Source: Oceanicoccus sagamiensis (GTDB lineage: Bacteria; Pseudomonadota; Gammaproteobacteria; Pseudomonadales; Dasaniaceae). From it: a stretch of DNA of 64,000 nt. The stretch spans positions 2,790,001-2,854,000 of the forward strand of contig NZ_CP019343.1 in the NCBI RefSeq assembly GCF_002117105.1, read 5' to 3'. The position numbers and the translations under genes are program-made. The notes beneath the pieces are model-generated. The model saw only the letters and a list, made by a program, of their open reading frames with translations. It did not search any database and was not told the origin of the DNA. Positions 48,460 through 58,928 of the stretch are shown in pieces (positions within the stretch are counted from its first letter, which is position 1; each line of letters starts with the position of its first letter).

Positions 48460-49927
48460 TGAAAAGTTTATTGCGGTATTACTATTCCTAAGCATTGCTT
48501 ATATTTTTTTCCGCCTTGGCTTCGATATTATATTTATCGCACTATTGATTCCTTTTCTTGGTTTTCGTTGGGTGCGTTACCTCCGGCAGCAGGATGAAGC
48601 AATTTTACGTGCGCGTATTGCCGAGCAGATTGAAAAAATGGCCAATGGAGATTTGGATTCCCGCCTGGTTTTGCCAGAGGGCAGTGAGAGCCAGCGTCTG
48701 GTAGTTGAAAGCCTCAATAAAGCTCTGGATCAAATTGAATTAACCATGAAAGAAATTGGTAAAGTGTTAGTCAGTGCCGCGTCAGGGAAATCCTATCGCA
48801 AAGTTTTTCCATCACTGATGCCCGGTAACTTTGGTCGTATGTTAGGGCGGGTTAATGCCAATGCCGGTACCGTGTCTGAAAGTATGCAGCGGCAAAAGAA
48901 AGATAGCGTTAGCTCACAGTTGGGTGATCTGCGCGCCGATAAAATGTTATCTCTGATGAAGGGCAATCAAAACGATTTACGTTTTGTGACCGGTGAATTA
49001 GAAACAACCGAAACCGATACCCAGCGCGTGGTCAGTGTTTCTGCCGGTGGCGTAAAAAGCGCCGGTGATATTGTTACTACTATGGGGTCATTAAGTGACA
49101 CACTGGATAAAATGACCTCGGCATCATCGGTGTTGGATAATCATACCTCGGCCATTAATGAGATGGTGGCTGCCATCGGTAGCGTGGCGGACCAAACCAA
49201 TCTATTGGCACTCAATGCGGCGATTGAGGCAGCTCGTGCCGGTGAGCATGGCCGCGGTTTTGCCGTGGTAGCAGACGAAGTCAGAAATCTGGCAGAAACC
49301 ACCAAGAAAACCACTGAGCAGATTGCCAATATGGTGGCTGGTATTGTGGATAGCGCCAAGGATGTGGTCGAAGGCACCGCCGAGATGAGCGATGCTACGA
49401 CACGTTTCTCAGAAGTGGCCCATGAGTTTTCCAGCAACTTTGATGAGTTCTCCGGTTTATCACTGACTATTTTTGAGCGTATTAGTCAGGCACGCATGCT
49501 CAACCTGTTTAATTTATTAAAACAGGAGATGATTATTTTCTTGCAGGATGGCTACCGGGTTTTAGAGTCGGGGCCAGACAGTGAAATTGCCCTTAAATTA
49601 CAGCAGCCGCTAGAGCAAACTCCCCTGGGGCAGTGGCTTTTCGGTGAAGGTAAAACAGAGTATGGCTATTTGCCGTCTTTCCAGTATTTATTTTCCCCCT
49701 ATGAAAATATTTACAACCGTTATCAGGAAGTATTGAGCGTGATTAAAGACCCGGCCTGGGGCTATAAGCAGGATAAATTGGAACAGGTATTACTATTATT
49801 TACGGATATAGAAAGCTTAAGTTCCGAGTTTGTTTCAATGGTCGATAAATTGGTGGAAGAAAAACGTCAGTTTGAAAGTTCTTATAGCGATGATGCCAGT
49901 GTGGGAGGGGAGGTCGAGCTATTTTAA
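48425..49927 (+). CDS. Methyl-accepting chemotaxis protein with degenerate CZB-like C-terminus
   Basis: I start at the ATG at 48425 ([22 protein letters not shown]; about 500 residues); the frame opens at 48365. Two hydrophobic helices (about 15-50) lack a sizeable periplasmic loop, as in Aer. A HAMP-like region follows, then a signalling domain with [38 protein letters not shown]. Toward the C-terminus [10 protein letters not shown] resembles the Cx(L/F)GxW motif of CZB domains, but Cys and the usual His ligands are absent. It ends in EVELF, a tail shared with the MCP at 51906 and CheD. The preceding PAS gene overlaps by 35 bp. Confidence 0.82.
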   Translation: MKSLYAFCKTYDEKFIAVLLFLSIAYIFFRLGFDIIFIALLIPFLGFRWVRYLRQQDEAILRARIAEQIEKMANGDLDSRLVLPEGSESQRLVVESLNKALDQIELTMKEIGKVLVSAASGKSYRKVFPSLMPGNFGRMLGRVNANAGTVSESMQRQKKDSVSSQLGDLRADKMLSLMKGNQNDLRFVTGELETTETDTQRVVSVSAGGVKSAGDIVTTMGSLSDTLDKMTSASSVLDNHTSAINEMVAAIGSVADQTNLLALNAAIEAARAGEHGRGFAVVADEVRNLAETTKKTTEQIANMVAGIVDSAKDVVEGTAEMSDATTRFSEVAHEFSSNFDEFSGLSLTIFERISQARMLNLFNLLKQEMIIFLQDGYRVLESGPDSEIALKLQQPLEQTPLGQWLFGEGKTEYGYLPSFQYLFSPYENIYNRYQEVLSVIKDPAWGYKQDKLEQVLLLFTDIESLSSEFVSMVDKLVEEKRQFESSYSDDASVGGEVELF

Positions 49928-49993
49928 GTGGTACTTCACAAGCCACTATCCTTGCCATCAATGACAGGAGAGTGACTTGTGAGGTTTGGGTAC

Positions 49994-51031
49994 TTAGTTG
50001 TTAGCGTGTAGCTCTTCGTTTAATTCAACCGACGATTTATTGGTTAAGCACTCGACGGTACCGGTAGCAGAGTTACGACGGAATAATAAATCCGATTTGC
50101 CCGCCAGATCCCGCGCTTTGACACTGTCCACTGCATTATTCTGGTCATCTAACATGCTGACTTTGGTACCGGCAGTAATATAAAGTCCCGACTCAACAGT
50201 ACAGCGATCACCCAGAGGAATGCCGATACCGGCATTGGCGCCTAACAGGCATTCTTTACCGACAGAGATAATAATATTACCGCCGCCAGACAAGGTTCCC
50301 ATTGTCGAGCTGCCGCCGCCCAGATCAGAACCTGAACCGACAAAAACGCCCGCAGAAATACGGCCTTCAATCATTCCCGGACCATCAGTGCCGGCATTAA
50401 AGTTAACAAAGCCTTCATGCATAATGGTGGTTCCCTCACCAATATAGGCACCCAGTCTAACCCTTGCGGTATGGGCAATACGTACACCCGATGGCACGAC
50501 ATAGTTAGTCATCTTGGGGAATTTATCGACGCAGTCTACGCTCAGTAGTTCGCCATTAAGGCGCGCTTGGAGCTGGGCCTGTGGCAGCTCTTCTAAATCA
50601 ATAGCGCCCTGATTGGTCCAGGCGACATTGGGCAATGCACCAAATAAGCCGTTAAGGTTGATAGCGTGAGGTTTAACCAAACGGTGGGAGAGTAGTTGTA
50701 GCTTCAGGTAGCCTTCTGGAACAGAGGCTGGGTTATCATCGCTGGCCAGTACGGTGGCGACTAAGGGTCTGCTGCTATTTTTAAATGCACTGACGATAGC
50801 TGCTTGCTCGCTCTCACCGGCAGCACTTAAGGCGGATTCCAGAGTACCTAGTTGGGCTTTATCCAGCACAATTGCCTGGTTGCCGCCCTGGTAATCAAGG
50901 CTGCTGGTCACAGCGTCAGCCAGCGCTGCGCCGGGGTTAAGTACTGGTTGGGCATAATAAACCTCTAACCACTCACCTTTGGCGTTTTGGGTACCTACGC
51001 CTAATCCAATACTAAAAAGTTGTTCGCTCAT
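49994..51031 (-). CDS. dapD: 2,3,4,5-tetrahydropyridine-2,6-dicarboxylate N-succinyltransferase
   Basis: 345 residues, the length of the long DapD form found in actinobacteria and many gammaproteobacteria. The left-handed beta-helix hexapeptide repeats are evident (RIAHTARVRLGAYIGEGTTIMHEGFVNFNAGTDG and GSGSDLGGGSSTMGTLSGG). It makes N-succinyl-2-amino-6-ketopimelate in the succinylase route of lysine and diaminopimelate synthesis. dapE and a dapC-like end are in the same window. It follows the ArsC-like gene on the same strand. Confidence 0.92.
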   Translation of the reverse strand: MSEQLFSIGLGVGTQNAKGEWLEVYYAQPVLNPGAALADAVTSSLDYQGGNQAIVLDKAQLGTLESALSAAGESEQAAIVSAFKNSSRPLVATVLASDDNPASVPEGYLKLQLLSHRLVKPHAINLNGLFGALPNVAWTNQGAIDLEELPQAQLQARLNGELLSVDCVDKFPKMTNYVVPSGVRIAHTARVRLGAYIGEGTTIMHEGFVNFNAGTDGPGMIEGRISAGVFVGSGSDLGGGSSTMGTLSGGGNIIISVGKECLLGANAGIGIPLGDRCTVESGLYITAGTKVSMLDDQNNAVDSVKARDLAGKSDLLFRRNSATGTVECLTNKSSVELNEELHANN

Positions 51032-51058
51032 GTTGCACCTGTCAATGTCAAAAAATGA

Positions 51059-51400
51059 TTAAAAAAGATCCTGATAAATACTGGCTTTAAAGCCCACCGT
51101 AAAACTACCGTCGATATCCAGTAAAGGTCGCTTTACCAGTGTCGGGTTGTCGAGTATGGCGGCGATAGCCGTGTCCTGATCCATGCTGTTACGCTGGGCT
51201 TCGCTAAGCTGCTTCCAGCTAGTACTGCGTTTATTGACTACCGTATCCCAGCCTAGTTGGCCAATCCAGGCTTCAACTTGAGCCTGGGTAATCGGGGTAG
51301 CGCGAAAGTCATGGAATTGATAGTCGGCGTTATGGTCGTCTAGCCATTGGCGGGCTTTTTTCACGGTGTCGCAGTTTTTAATGCCGTACAGGGTGGTCAC
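51059..51400 (-). CDS. ArsC/Spx-type thioredoxin-fold protein, YffB-like
   Basis: 113 residues. YGIKNCDTVKKARQWLDDHN near the N-terminus has the single redox Cys of the YffB/ArsC family, and RSTSWK, then TLVKRPLLDIDG are further markers. YffB-like genes frequently accompany dapD/dapE in gammaproteobacteria, which is the case here: dapD starts 28 bp downstream. Biochemical role is not established. Confidence 0.88.
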   Translation of the reverse strand: MTTLYGIKNCDTVKKARQWLDDHNADYQFHDFRATPITQAQVEAWIGQLGWDTVVNKRSTSWKQLSEAQRNSMDQDTAIAAILDNPTLVKRPLLDIDGSFTVGFKASIYQDLF

Positions 51401-51550
51401 TGGATTACTCGCGTTGGTGGCTTATTTAATGGCCGGCAAGGATAGCAGATTATGGAGGCAGAGTGGAGGGGGAGACTACAATAGAAGGTACAGCCATCCG
51501 CTGGCTGCTGTGTTAATGCCTGTAGCAATAAAGTAGGTTTAGCTGGCGGC

Positions 51551-51844
51551 TTAAGTAATATGAAATTTCTGCTCAAAGCGGGAAATTAGCAAGATTTTCT
51601 TCACTTGGGTGCGGCAATTGATCAGGCTGATTTTTTCCGCAGCCCCTTCGAGGTGGCGCTTCATATTCAGTAGCATGCCCAGACCTGAGCTATCCATATA
51701 TTCGGTGTCCCGAAAGTCAACGATATATTCTTTAGCAGTCTGGCTGCTATAGGCTTTACGAAATTCTTCCACAGCACTGAAATCAAAGGTTGAGCCTAAG
51801 GTAATGGTGGCGATCTTGTCATCGGTTACGGCATGAATGGTCAT
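51551..51844 (-). CDS. STAS-domain anti-sigma factor antagonist-like protein
   Basis: 97 residues with VDFRDTEYMDSSGLGMLLNMKRH (about 44-66), the DSSG loop with a phosphorylatable Ser of SpoIIAA-like STAS proteins. The partner kinase is not in the window. It lies downstream of the receptor gene at 51906 at the distal end of the chemosensory operon, mirrored by a second STAS gene at 62636 at its proximal end. Confidence 0.85.
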   Translation of the reverse strand: MTIHAVTDDKIATITLGSTFDFSAVEEFRKAYSSQTAKEYIVDFRDTEYMDSSGLGMLLNMKRHLEGAAEKISLINCRTQVKKILLISRFEQKFHIT

Positions 51845-51905
51845 AATATCTCGTTTTCAAATAAGTGGTGATGCAATACCTGTTAAGTGGCCAGAGGTAT
51901 TCATC

Positions 51906-53087
51906 CTAGAACAGTTCAATTTCCCCTTCTTCCATAGAGCTCTGTTCGACTTTTTTCTCCAACTTTTGGTCCGTAAAGTTGATCCGTAAATGGGTTAGGG
52001 TATCGCTTATATTATCGAGTTGCTCCGCCAGTTCAGCATCGTCGGGGATATCCATGGTGACATTGGCAATCTCGTTAATATGTTCAATACGCTCTTCAGC
52101 ATGGGTTGCCAGCTGAGTAATAATATCTTCAAATTGCAGTGCCCGAATGGCGTTATTAATTTCCTGATTGATCGCTTCTGAGGCGCTGGACACATCCTCC
52201 ATCACATACTTGGTTTCGTGACTCTGCTGGTTAAACTCTTCCAGCATGATATCAATATTGGCCTTACCCTCAATCGCTGTATTCATATCCAGGCTGGCAA
52301 TTTCGCCCACCACATTATTAACTTCCGCCATACGGGTTTTGGCCTGCTCAATATTGATGCGAATCTGTTCGTTCAGGCTGGAAGAGGCCACAGACAGTGC
52401 CCTGACTTCATCCGCTACCACCGCAAAGCCTCTGCCCACTTCCCCGGCACGAGCGGCTTCAATGGCTGCGTTTAGGGCTAACAGATTGGTTTGGTCCGCC
52501 AGCTTTTGCACATCGTCTAACATATGGAACATACCTTCCATATGCTGGGTCATATCTTCAATATGGTGAATTGCGCCGACACTTTTATCACTGACCACCA
52601 CCATAATCTCTACATAGTGCTGGAGAATATTATCGGTCTTGGCAATAAACTCTTCCACGGGTGTGGTATCCGGAGTGGGTTCGTCTCCCTGCCTGCCGGT
52701 GGCGCGGTCGATCAACTCCATCGACATCCTGGTTTGTTCCTGGGTATTGCTAACCACATTGTTAAAACTGCTTTGCAGTACCAGAATGGAGTCACCGACC
52801 AGTTCTTTAATGCGGGTTAGGTGCTCACTAATATGGCCGGATTCTTCGGCCAGAATATCATGCAGTTGATTGCCTACATGACGGGCCTGGCTGGACAATG
52901 GTGAGCTTTCAGTTTCGACTGGGGCGGGAGTGCTGTTGGCCCGGGATGTGACCCATGGCCAGCTGCAAAGGCCTGCCAGAGCTGCCACCAGATTGATGGG
53001 TGTTGACATATCGACCCCAATAATGACCAGCGCAATAATACTAGCGGCTACTGCGATGCCATACTGCTTGATAAAGGGCTTGATCAT
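51906..53087 (-). CDS. Short methyl-accepting chemotaxis protein
   Basis: 393 residues with two N-terminal hydrophobic helices (about 9-24 and 30-47) and no periplasmic sensor, then a linker and a signalling domain with [37 protein letters not shown] (hairpin tip). The HAMP domain is not evident. It ends GEIELF, as in the receptor at 48425 and CheD. It sits downstream of cheB. It may form part of the array or signal from a partner. Confidence 0.83.
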   Translation of the reverse strand: MIKPFIKQYGIAVAASIIALVIIGVDMSTPINLVAALAGLCSWPWVTSRANSTPAPVETESSPLSSQARHVGNQLHDILAEESGHISEHLTRIKELVGDSILVLQSSFNNVVSNTQEQTRMSMELIDRATGRQGDEPTPDTTPVEEFIAKTDNILQHYVEIMVVVSDKSVGAIHHIEDMTQHMEGMFHMLDDVQKLADQTNLLALNAAIEAARAGEVGRGFAVVADEVRALSVASSSLNEQIRINIEQAKTRMAEVNNVVGEIASLDMNTAIEGKANIDIMLEEFNQQSHETKYVMEDVSSASEAINQEINNAIRALQFEDIITQLATHAEERIEHINEIANVTMDIPDDAELAEQLDNISDTLTHLRINFTDQKLEKKVEQSSMEEGEIELF

Positions 53088-53143
53088 TATGGGTTCCGTT
53101 TAAATTAACTCTCTAAAGTATAGGAGAGGTCTCAGTAATATCT

Positions 53144-54202
53144 TTATTTGTAACAGCTATTTACTAAAAACTGGCCGATTTTTTCCAGCGGCAGTATTTC
53201 AGCGGCGGCGTCTCTTTCTACCGCGGCTCTGGGCATACCCCACACCACACAACTGTTTTCATCCTGAGCAATGGTCAGGCTGCCGTTATCCCGCATATTT
53301 TTCATACCGCTGGCACCATCGATGCCCATGCCGGTCAGCAAAATGGCGACATTGTTATTGCTGCAATGTTGAGCCAGAGAATTAAATAACACATCCACTG
53401 AGGGTTTGTGCCGATTTACCGGGTCCGAGTCCTCTACACCGGCGAAGTATTGCCCCTGCTTTTCACTGATGACCATATGCTGATCGCCATTGGCAAGATA
53501 GGCATGGCCAGCGGTCAGCGGTAGACGTTGCTCAGTTAACTCTCTGACGCTAATGCCCGTGGTCTTGTTCAGGCGCTCGGCAAAGGATTTGGTAAACCCC
53601 GGTGGCATATGCTGCACAATGACAATCGGTGGCATATCGGTAGGCATGGACATCAAGACTTGTTTGATCGCTTCGGTGCCGCCGGTCGAAGCGCCAATGG
53701 CGATCAGCTCGATTTTTTGATTGCGCTGTTGTCCTGCTTTAACGGCGACAGTGCTGGAAAATTGCTCGCGATTAAAGATCCGTTCCAGTGCCTGTACATT
53801 GGCTTTGGCTGCCAGTTTTATTTTGGCATTAATCTCTTTACTTAGGGTGGGTAGAGCTTCATTAACTTTAACCTTGGGTTTGGCAATATAATCAATCGCA
53901 CCCAGCTCCAGTGCCTGTAGGGTAATATCAGCGCCTTTTTCAGTCAGCGTTGAGATCATTATTACCGGCATAGGTTTAAGGCGCATTAAATTGCTTAAAA
54001 AAGTAATGCCGTCCATACGGGGCATCTCGACATCCAGAGTCAGCACATCCGGGTTGAGTTGTTTGATTTTTTCCCGCGCGTCAAACGGATCAGTCGCTGT
54101 GCCGATCACTTCAATACGCTCATCACTGGAGAGAATTTCTTCCAGCAAATGACGGATTAATTGTGAGTCATCAACAATGAGGACTTTGATTTTTTTGCTC
54201 AT
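53144..54202 (-). CDS. cheB: Chemotaxis response regulator methylesterase/glutaminase CheB
   Basis: I prefer the ATG at 54202 (MSKKIKVLIVDDSQL), about 352 residues; the frame starts at 54217. The receiver domain has VDDSQL, LTLDVEMPRMDG with the phospho-Asp, and KPKVK. The C-terminal catalytic domain (about 160-350) has GASTGGTEAIKQVL with the nucleophile Ser and HMPPGFT with the His. It demethylates and deamidates receptors. It follows cheD by 30 bp. Confidence 0.94.
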   Translation of the reverse strand: MSKKIKVLIVDDSQLIRHLLEEILSSDERIEVIGTATDPFDAREKIKQLNPDVLTLDVEMPRMDGITFLSNLMRLKPMPVIMISTLTEKGADITLQALELGAIDYIAKPKVKVNEALPTLSKEINAKIKLAAKANVQALERIFNREQFSSTVAVKAGQQRNQKIELIAIGASTGGTEAIKQVLMSMPTDMPPIVIVQHMPPGFTKSFAERLNKTTGISVRELTEQRLPLTAGHAYLANGDQHMVISEKQGQYFAGVEDSDPVNRHKPSVDVLFNSLAQHCSNNNVAILLTGMGIDGASGMKNMRDNGSLTIAQDENSCVVWGMPRAAVERDAAAEILPLEKIGQFLVNSCYK

Positions 54203-54232
54203 ACGACTTCGTTGCAACGCTGCATAAAAAAT

Positions 54233-54880
54233 TTAAAATAATTCGATATCGCCATCGACCGAGTCGTGTGCGATATGGTCTTTATATTGTTCTTCTCGGC
54301 TAAAGATGGTTTCGTTATGAATTGGCGTAATACGCTTCATAAAGGCCTTGCCGTTTGTCGGGTCAAAAAATACCTTACGCGGATAATCTCGGGATAAATC
54401 CTGAGCGAGTATAGGGATTTTTTCAATCTGTAAATAATCGAGTACAAAGGCACTATTTTTCTCACCGACGTCGCTCATATTAGCAATAATTTTACCGCCG
54501 CCAAAAACTTTTGCCTTTAAATTATGACGTTCGCCGCCGTTTTTTAATATTTCATTAATCAGGTGTTCCATCGCATAATTACCGTAGCGGGTGGCGTCGC
54601 TGGTGGCATTGCCCCAGGTTACCGCGTGGCTCTCTTTTACGGTGATTGGCAGCATAAAATGGTTCATCCCGCCAATAGCGTTAACTTCATCCCAGATGCA
54701 GGCGGAAACACAGGAGCCCAAGACCGTGGTGATGCCTTTATCTTCACGGCTGACATAAAACTCCCCTGGCAAAATTTTTGCCACATACATTTTACGGTGC
54801 TTGTCCCAGTAGCGATTAACATGCTCAAAGCCCCGTAGGCAACGAGGTTTTCTGGGTTTGTTGGCTGCATTAACTGTCAT
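54233..54880 (-). CDS. cheD: Chemoreceptor glutamine deamidase CheD
   Basis: 215 residues. GSCVSACIWDE (catalytic Cys) and IGGMNHFMLP (catalytic His) are the CheD signatures. The gene overlaps cheR by 11 bp. The C-terminus extends beyond the catalytic core and ends DGDIELF, closely resembling the tails of two receptors in the window (GEVELF and GEIELF). A shared docking tail is possible. Confidence 0.92.
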   Translation of the reverse strand: MTVNAANKPRKPRCLRGFEHVNRYWDKHRKMYVAKILPGEFYVSREDKGITTVLGSCVSACIWDEVNAIGGMNHFMLPITVKESHAVTWGNATSDATRYGNYAMEHLINEILKNGGERHNLKAKVFGGGKIIANMSDVGEKNSAFVLDYLQIEKIPILAQDLSRDYPRKVFFDPTNGKAFMKRITPIHNETIFSREEQYKDHIAHDSVDGDIELF

Positions 54881-55757
54881 TGCTTAAACTGCCAGACAGA
54901 GGGTCAATCTTTTGAAAAATAGTTTTACCCATAGCGGTAAATTTTTCCTGCATTTCACCCAGCCCTTCACTGTGCCCAATAATCAAATAACCGCCGGGCT
55001 TAAGCATATCGTAGTAGTGCTGGAATAAGCTTTGCTGGGTGGGCTTATCAAAATAAATCACCACGTTGCGGCAAAAAATAATATCGAAGGGGCCTTTCAT
55101 TGGCCAGGGTTCCAGTAGGTTAAGCTGTTTAAAAGTGATTAATTCCCCCAGTTCTGTCGCGGTTTTCACCCTGCCGTTTTGCGGGTTTTTCTTAAACCAG
55201 CGCTTAATCATTTTTGTATCCAGGCCATCAATACGTTCGGCTTTATAGATCCCTGCTTTACCGGTGGCCACTACGTCACTGTCCAGGTCGGTAGCAAGAA
55301 TTTTGGCATCCCAGCTATTAAGCCGGTTGCCCATCGCCTCTTTTAGGGTGATAGCAATGCTATAGGGCTCTTCTCCGGTTGAGCAGCCGGCCGACCAGAT
55401 GCGCAGGCGGCGCTGTTGGCTTTGAGCCAGTAGCTCCGGAAGTACCGTGCTTTTTAAAAACTCGAAATGATGGTTCTCCCGAAAAAAACTGGTCAGGTTG
55501 GTGGTAATCGCATTGATAAATTTAGGCGACTCTTCAGGGTTGCTATTTAAAAAGTTTAAATACTCTTTAAATGATGGCAGCCTGGTTTCCCGGGTGCGGC
55601 GCATAAGACGGCGATACACCATTTCACGCTTGCGTTCGTCGAGTACAATCCCCGTGGCGTCATAAACAAACTTACAGATATACCGGAAGTCTTTATCGCT
55701 TAGGGTGTGCTCATCTCTTCGGCTTTGATCTCCCGCTCGACTCAAAATTCTTCCCAT
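54870..55757 (-). CDS. cheR: Chemotaxis protein methyltransferase CheR
   Basis: 295 residues with an N-terminal helical domain ([29 protein letters not shown]), then [23 protein letters not shown] (SAM motif) and [17 protein letters not shown]. It methylates glutamates on the receptors. It overlaps the receptor's end by 16 bp and cheD's start by 11 bp, so translational coupling is expected. Confidence 0.95.
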   Translation of the reverse strand: MGRILSRAGDQSRRDEHTLSDKDFRYICKFVYDATGIVLDERKREMVYRRLMRRTRETRLPSFKEYLNFLNSNPEESPKFINAITTNLTSFFRENHHFEFLKSTVLPELLAQSQQRRLRIWSAGCSTGEEPYSIAITLKEAMGNRLNSWDAKILATDLDSDVVATGKAGIYKAERIDGLDTKMIKRWFKKNPQNGRVKTATELGELITFKQLNLLEPWPMKGPFDIIFCRNVVIYFDKPTQQSLFQHYYDMLKPGGYLIIGHSEGLGEMQEKFTAMGKTIFQKIDPLSGSLSNDS

Positions 55758-58700
55758 TCATCATCTTGCGATGAGACCGCTTTTAGCCGTGCTGGCGAGG
55801 CTGCCTTGCGGGTTGGGGACCCGGCACGTTGGGTTGGGCTAACGATAGGGCCTCGGCCCTGATCGCCAATTTTAAAGAAGTCGACCTGCTCCAATAGCCC
55901 CTGAGCCTGATCTTCCATGGCTTTACTGGAGGCGCTGGCTTCTTCCACCAGTGCCGCATTTTGCTGGGTCATTTCATCCATCTGTGCCACGGCGGAGCTG
56001 ACTTCGTTAATACCGGCAGCCTGTTCTCTGCTGGCACTGTCGATATCGGAAATCATATTGACCACTTCCTGTACCGCGCCGACTAACTCTGTAAAGGTTT
56101 GGCCGGTTTCATCAACCAGTTTGGTTCCTTTGCCAACGGCATCGACACTGTCGTTGATCAGGCCTTTAATTTCTTTCGCTGCTGCGGCGCTGCGCTGGGC
56201 AAGGTTTCTTACTTCGGCGGCCACTACCGCAAAGCCCCGACCCTGCTCACCGGCTCGAGCGGCTTCTACCGCGGCGTTTAGTGCCAGCAAGTTGGTTTGG
56301 AAAGCGATTTCATCGATAACGCCGATAATATCTGCAATTTTCTTACTGGAGCTATTAATTTCTTCCATCGCTTCAACGGCACTGCTAACCACTTCGCCGC
56401 CACTGCTGGCTTTATCCATGGCACTGCTGGATAGTTTGGAGGCTTCGGAAGCATTCTCGGCATTTTGCTGCACCGTGGTGGTTAACTCTTCCATGGCGGA
56501 GGCCGTTTCTTCGAGGTTGGAGGCCTGTGTTTCGGTCCGTTGGCTAAGGTCGTTATTGCCCTGGGCGATTTCCCTGGCGGCGCTAAAGACATTGGTCGAG
56601 GCGTTGCGTATTTCTTCTACCATATCCCTCAGGTTAGTGATGGAGGAGTTAACACCATTGGCCAGAGCTAAAAATTCTCCGCCGTACTCACCATCCATAC
56701 TGCGGCTAAGGTCACCTTCGGATAGGGCCTGGGTAACATCAATCGCAGAAGCCAGTGGCTCAACAATATTATCGATCAGGCTGTTAATACCATCGCCTAG
56801 TCCTGCCATAAAACCCTGGTAGTTGCTGGTGTCGATACGGTTATCCAATTCGCCGCGAATAGCGCCGGAAATCAAACCTTCAATTTGGCGTTGGGCATCT
56901 TTTTCTTCCGTGGTATCGATCCACTGGACACCGGAGCCAAGGTGGTTGCCCTCTTCATCGGTTAGGGCGATAGCGGTGAGATTAAATTCTAATTCGGCGA
57001 CGGCAATATCTGCGCTATAAGGCATATTGGCGGGGTTGCCCAACAGGTTTTGCTGGTGTGCCGGGTTTTTATGGAAGATATCAAAGTTGGAGCCGACCAC
57101 AGTATCCACACTGAACGAAGGCAGGGCGGTACGCAGTTGGGCTTCACGGCGTCTTAACATGGCGGTAACCGCCGGGTTCATATAAACAATATTACCCTGG
57201 GTATCAGCCATCATTACGTTGGTGGTCATCCCCTCAACCGCAGAGCTTAAACGTCCGACTTCAATTTGGTTGGCGCGCTCGGCGGTCATATCCTGCCATT
57301 CCAGTGCACAGCCAATATGGTTACCATCAAGATCAACAATACCGGTAATATTTAATTGAATGGTCAGGTGTTCTATTTTGATATCTGCCTGCCAGGGCAG
57401 GTTGTTAATGTCCCCCAGAATTTTCCGCTGGTGCGCCGGGTTAGTATGGAAGCCATCAATACAGGCCCCCATCAAAAACTCTTCGCTAGCTTTAAAACCA
57501 GGCCAGCGCGTCGCAAAGGTGGCTTCATGGGTTTTTAGCAACGTCATGGTGGACTCATTGAAATACGTAATATTGAGGTCGCGGTCAATCATCATGGAGG
57601 CGGTACCGGATTGATCGATGGCGCCTTGTAGCTGGGCGGCTTTGTTCGCTTCAGCTCGGGCGGCGGTGACATCCTGCCATTCCAGTGCGGCGCCGATATG
57701 GTTGCCCTGCAGATCGACAATACCGGTGATATTAAGTTGGATCGTTAGATGTTCAATCTGGATATCCGCCTGCCAGGGCAGGTTATTAATATCATCTAAA
57801 ATTCTACGCTGGTGTGAGGGGTCGGTATGAAAGCCGTCAATACAGGCTCCCATCAGAAATTCCTCAGTAGCTCTAAAGTCTGGCCAGCGTTTTATAAAGG
57901 TTTCTTCGTGGGTCTTTAGCAGCTCCAGTGTGGAGGCGTTGTAGTAGGTAATATTCAGGTCGCGGTCGATCATCATTGAAGCGGTGCCAGACTGGTCGAT
58001 AGCGCCTTGCAGTTGTGCGGCTTTATTTGCCTGCGCTCTGGCCTCGGTGACATCCTGCCATTCCAGTGAGTTACCAATGTAGTTACCGGCGCTATCCATA
58101 ATGCCAGTCACATTTAACTCAAAGGTAAGGTGCTCAATTTGAATATCGGCAATCCATGGTAAATTGTTGGGGTCGTCCAAAATGCGGCGCTGGTGGGCAG
58201 GGTCTTTATGGAAACCATCAATACAGGCCCCGATAATCGCATCGGCATCGGCGACAAAGCCCGGGTATTTCTTTTGGAAGGTCGCTTCATGGGTTTTTAG
58301 TAACTCCATGGTGGCGTTGTTGGCGTAGGTGATATTTAAATCTCGATCAATCATCACGCTGGCAGTGCCAGATTGTTCAATGGCACCCTGGAAGAAAGCT
58401 GAATTGTCGGTATGTGTGTTCATGTTGCTACCCCTGGCATTGCTTGAATTGGATGAGTTTGAATCGTTGGCGGCGGCTTGCATGGTATCGGCAAGTACAC
58501 CGTAAACGGTGGTCCAGGCTTGTTTGACGGAGTCGTCAAAATAACTGCCAAGGCCTGCATCTAAGGTGTGCAGCAGGGCTGCACCCACGGTGTCGTAATG
58601 GCTGTCTTTAACGCCATAGCCACCATGTCGGACACCGAGTTTTTGTACAATGGGAACGAGTTTTTCCAGGTTATCTAATAGGCCAACAGCGGCGCCTATC

Positions 58701-58870
58701 ATTTCCATTAACCTGGCGCCTTGCTCCTGCATATCGCCGTCGTTAAAAAGAGGTTTTATTGTTGGGTCCATTTCAAACAAGGTGGTGTAGAAGATATCCG
58801 CCGCTTGCTCTGCAATCGGCTCTACTTTTTCCCAACTTTCCTGTACCAGTTCTATCTGTTCGGGGTTCAT
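55742..58870 (-). CDS. Soluble globin-(PAS)4-methyl-accepting chemotaxis receptor
   Basis: 1042 residues without TM helix. Residues 1-135 are a globin of flavohemoglobin/VHb type: [21 protein letters not shown], and [20 protein letters not shown], where H82 aligns with the proximal His. Four PAS repeats follow at an exact 127-residue spacing (Gly at 162, 289 and 416, Ser at 543), with second and third nearly identical. About 655-760 is HAMP-like, then a signalling domain with [38 protein letters not shown]. The C-terminus ends DDEWEEF, a CheR/CheB-docking pentapeptide-like tail. An internal ATG with a strong ribosome site (58423) sits at the globin/PAS junction. It is probably a cytoplasmic oxygen or redox receptor. 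Confidence 0.88.
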   Translation of the reverse strand: MNPEQIELVQESWEKVEPIAEQAADIFYTTLFEMDPTIKPLFNDGDMQEQGARLMEMIGAAVGLLDNLEKLVPIVQKLGVRHGGYGVKDSHYDTVGAALLHTLDAGLGSYFDDSVKQAWTTVYGVLADTMQAAANDSNSSNSSNARGSNMNTHTDNSAFFQGAIEQSGTASVMIDRDLNITYANNATMELLKTHEATFQKKYPGFVADADAIIGACIDGFHKDPAHQRRILDDPNNLPWIADIQIEHLTFELNVTGIMDSAGNYIGNSLEWQDVTEARAQANKAAQLQGAIDQSGTASMMIDRDLNITYYNASTLELLKTHEETFIKRWPDFRATEEFLMGACIDGFHTDPSHQRRILDDINNLPWQADIQIEHLTIQLNITGIVDLQGNHIGAALEWQDVTAARAEANKAAQLQGAIDQSGTASMMIDRDLNITYFNESTMTLLKTHEATFATRWPGFKASEEFLMGACIDGFHTNPAHQRKILGDINNLPWQADIKIEHLTIQLNITGIVDLDGNHIGCALEWQDMTAERANQIEVGRLSSAVEGMTTNVMMADTQGNIVYMNPAVTAMLRRREAQLRTALPSFSVDTVVGSNFDIFHKNPAHQQNLLGNPANMPYSADIAVAELEFNLTAIALTDEEGNHLGSGVQWIDTTEEKDAQRQIEGLISGAIRGELDNRIDTSNYQGFMAGLGDGINSLIDNIVEPLASAIDVTQALSEGDLSRSMDGEYGGEFLALANGVNSSITNLRDMVEEIRNASTNVFSAAREIAQGNNDLSQRTETQASNLEETASAMEELTTTVQQNAENASEASKLSSSAMDKASSGGEVVSSAVEAMEEINSSSKKIADIIGVIDEIAFQTNLLALNAAVEAARAGEQGRGFAVVAAEVRNLAQRSAAAAKEIKGLINDSVDAVGKGTKLVDETGQTFTELVGAVQEVVNMISDIDSASREQAAGINEVSSAVAQMDEMTQQNAALVEEASASSKAMEDQAQGLLEQVDFFKIGDQGRGPIVSPTQRAGSPTRKAASPARLKAVSSQDDEWEEF
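58431..58435 (-). promoter_or_regulatory. Internal ribosome-binding site at the globin/PAS junction
   Basis: On the minus strand AGGGG lies 7 nt before an in-frame ATG at 58423 (residue 150 of the receptor). Spacing is ideal for an independent start. It would give a PAS-only receptor of about 893 residues. Whether it is used is unknown. Confidence 0.4.
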
Positions 58871-58928
58871 AAGTCCATTCCATATCGGTGATTATGAGGT
58901 GCTGTTTTAAAGCGTTATCGTCACATAA

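Noticed and set aside
55917-56822. Long open frame on the plus strand (301 residues) opposite the globin-PAS receptor
   Set aside because: It mirrors the repetitive Ala/Ser-rich coiled-coil of the MCP domain, has no recognisable motif or ribosome site, and is explained by codon bias on the other strand.
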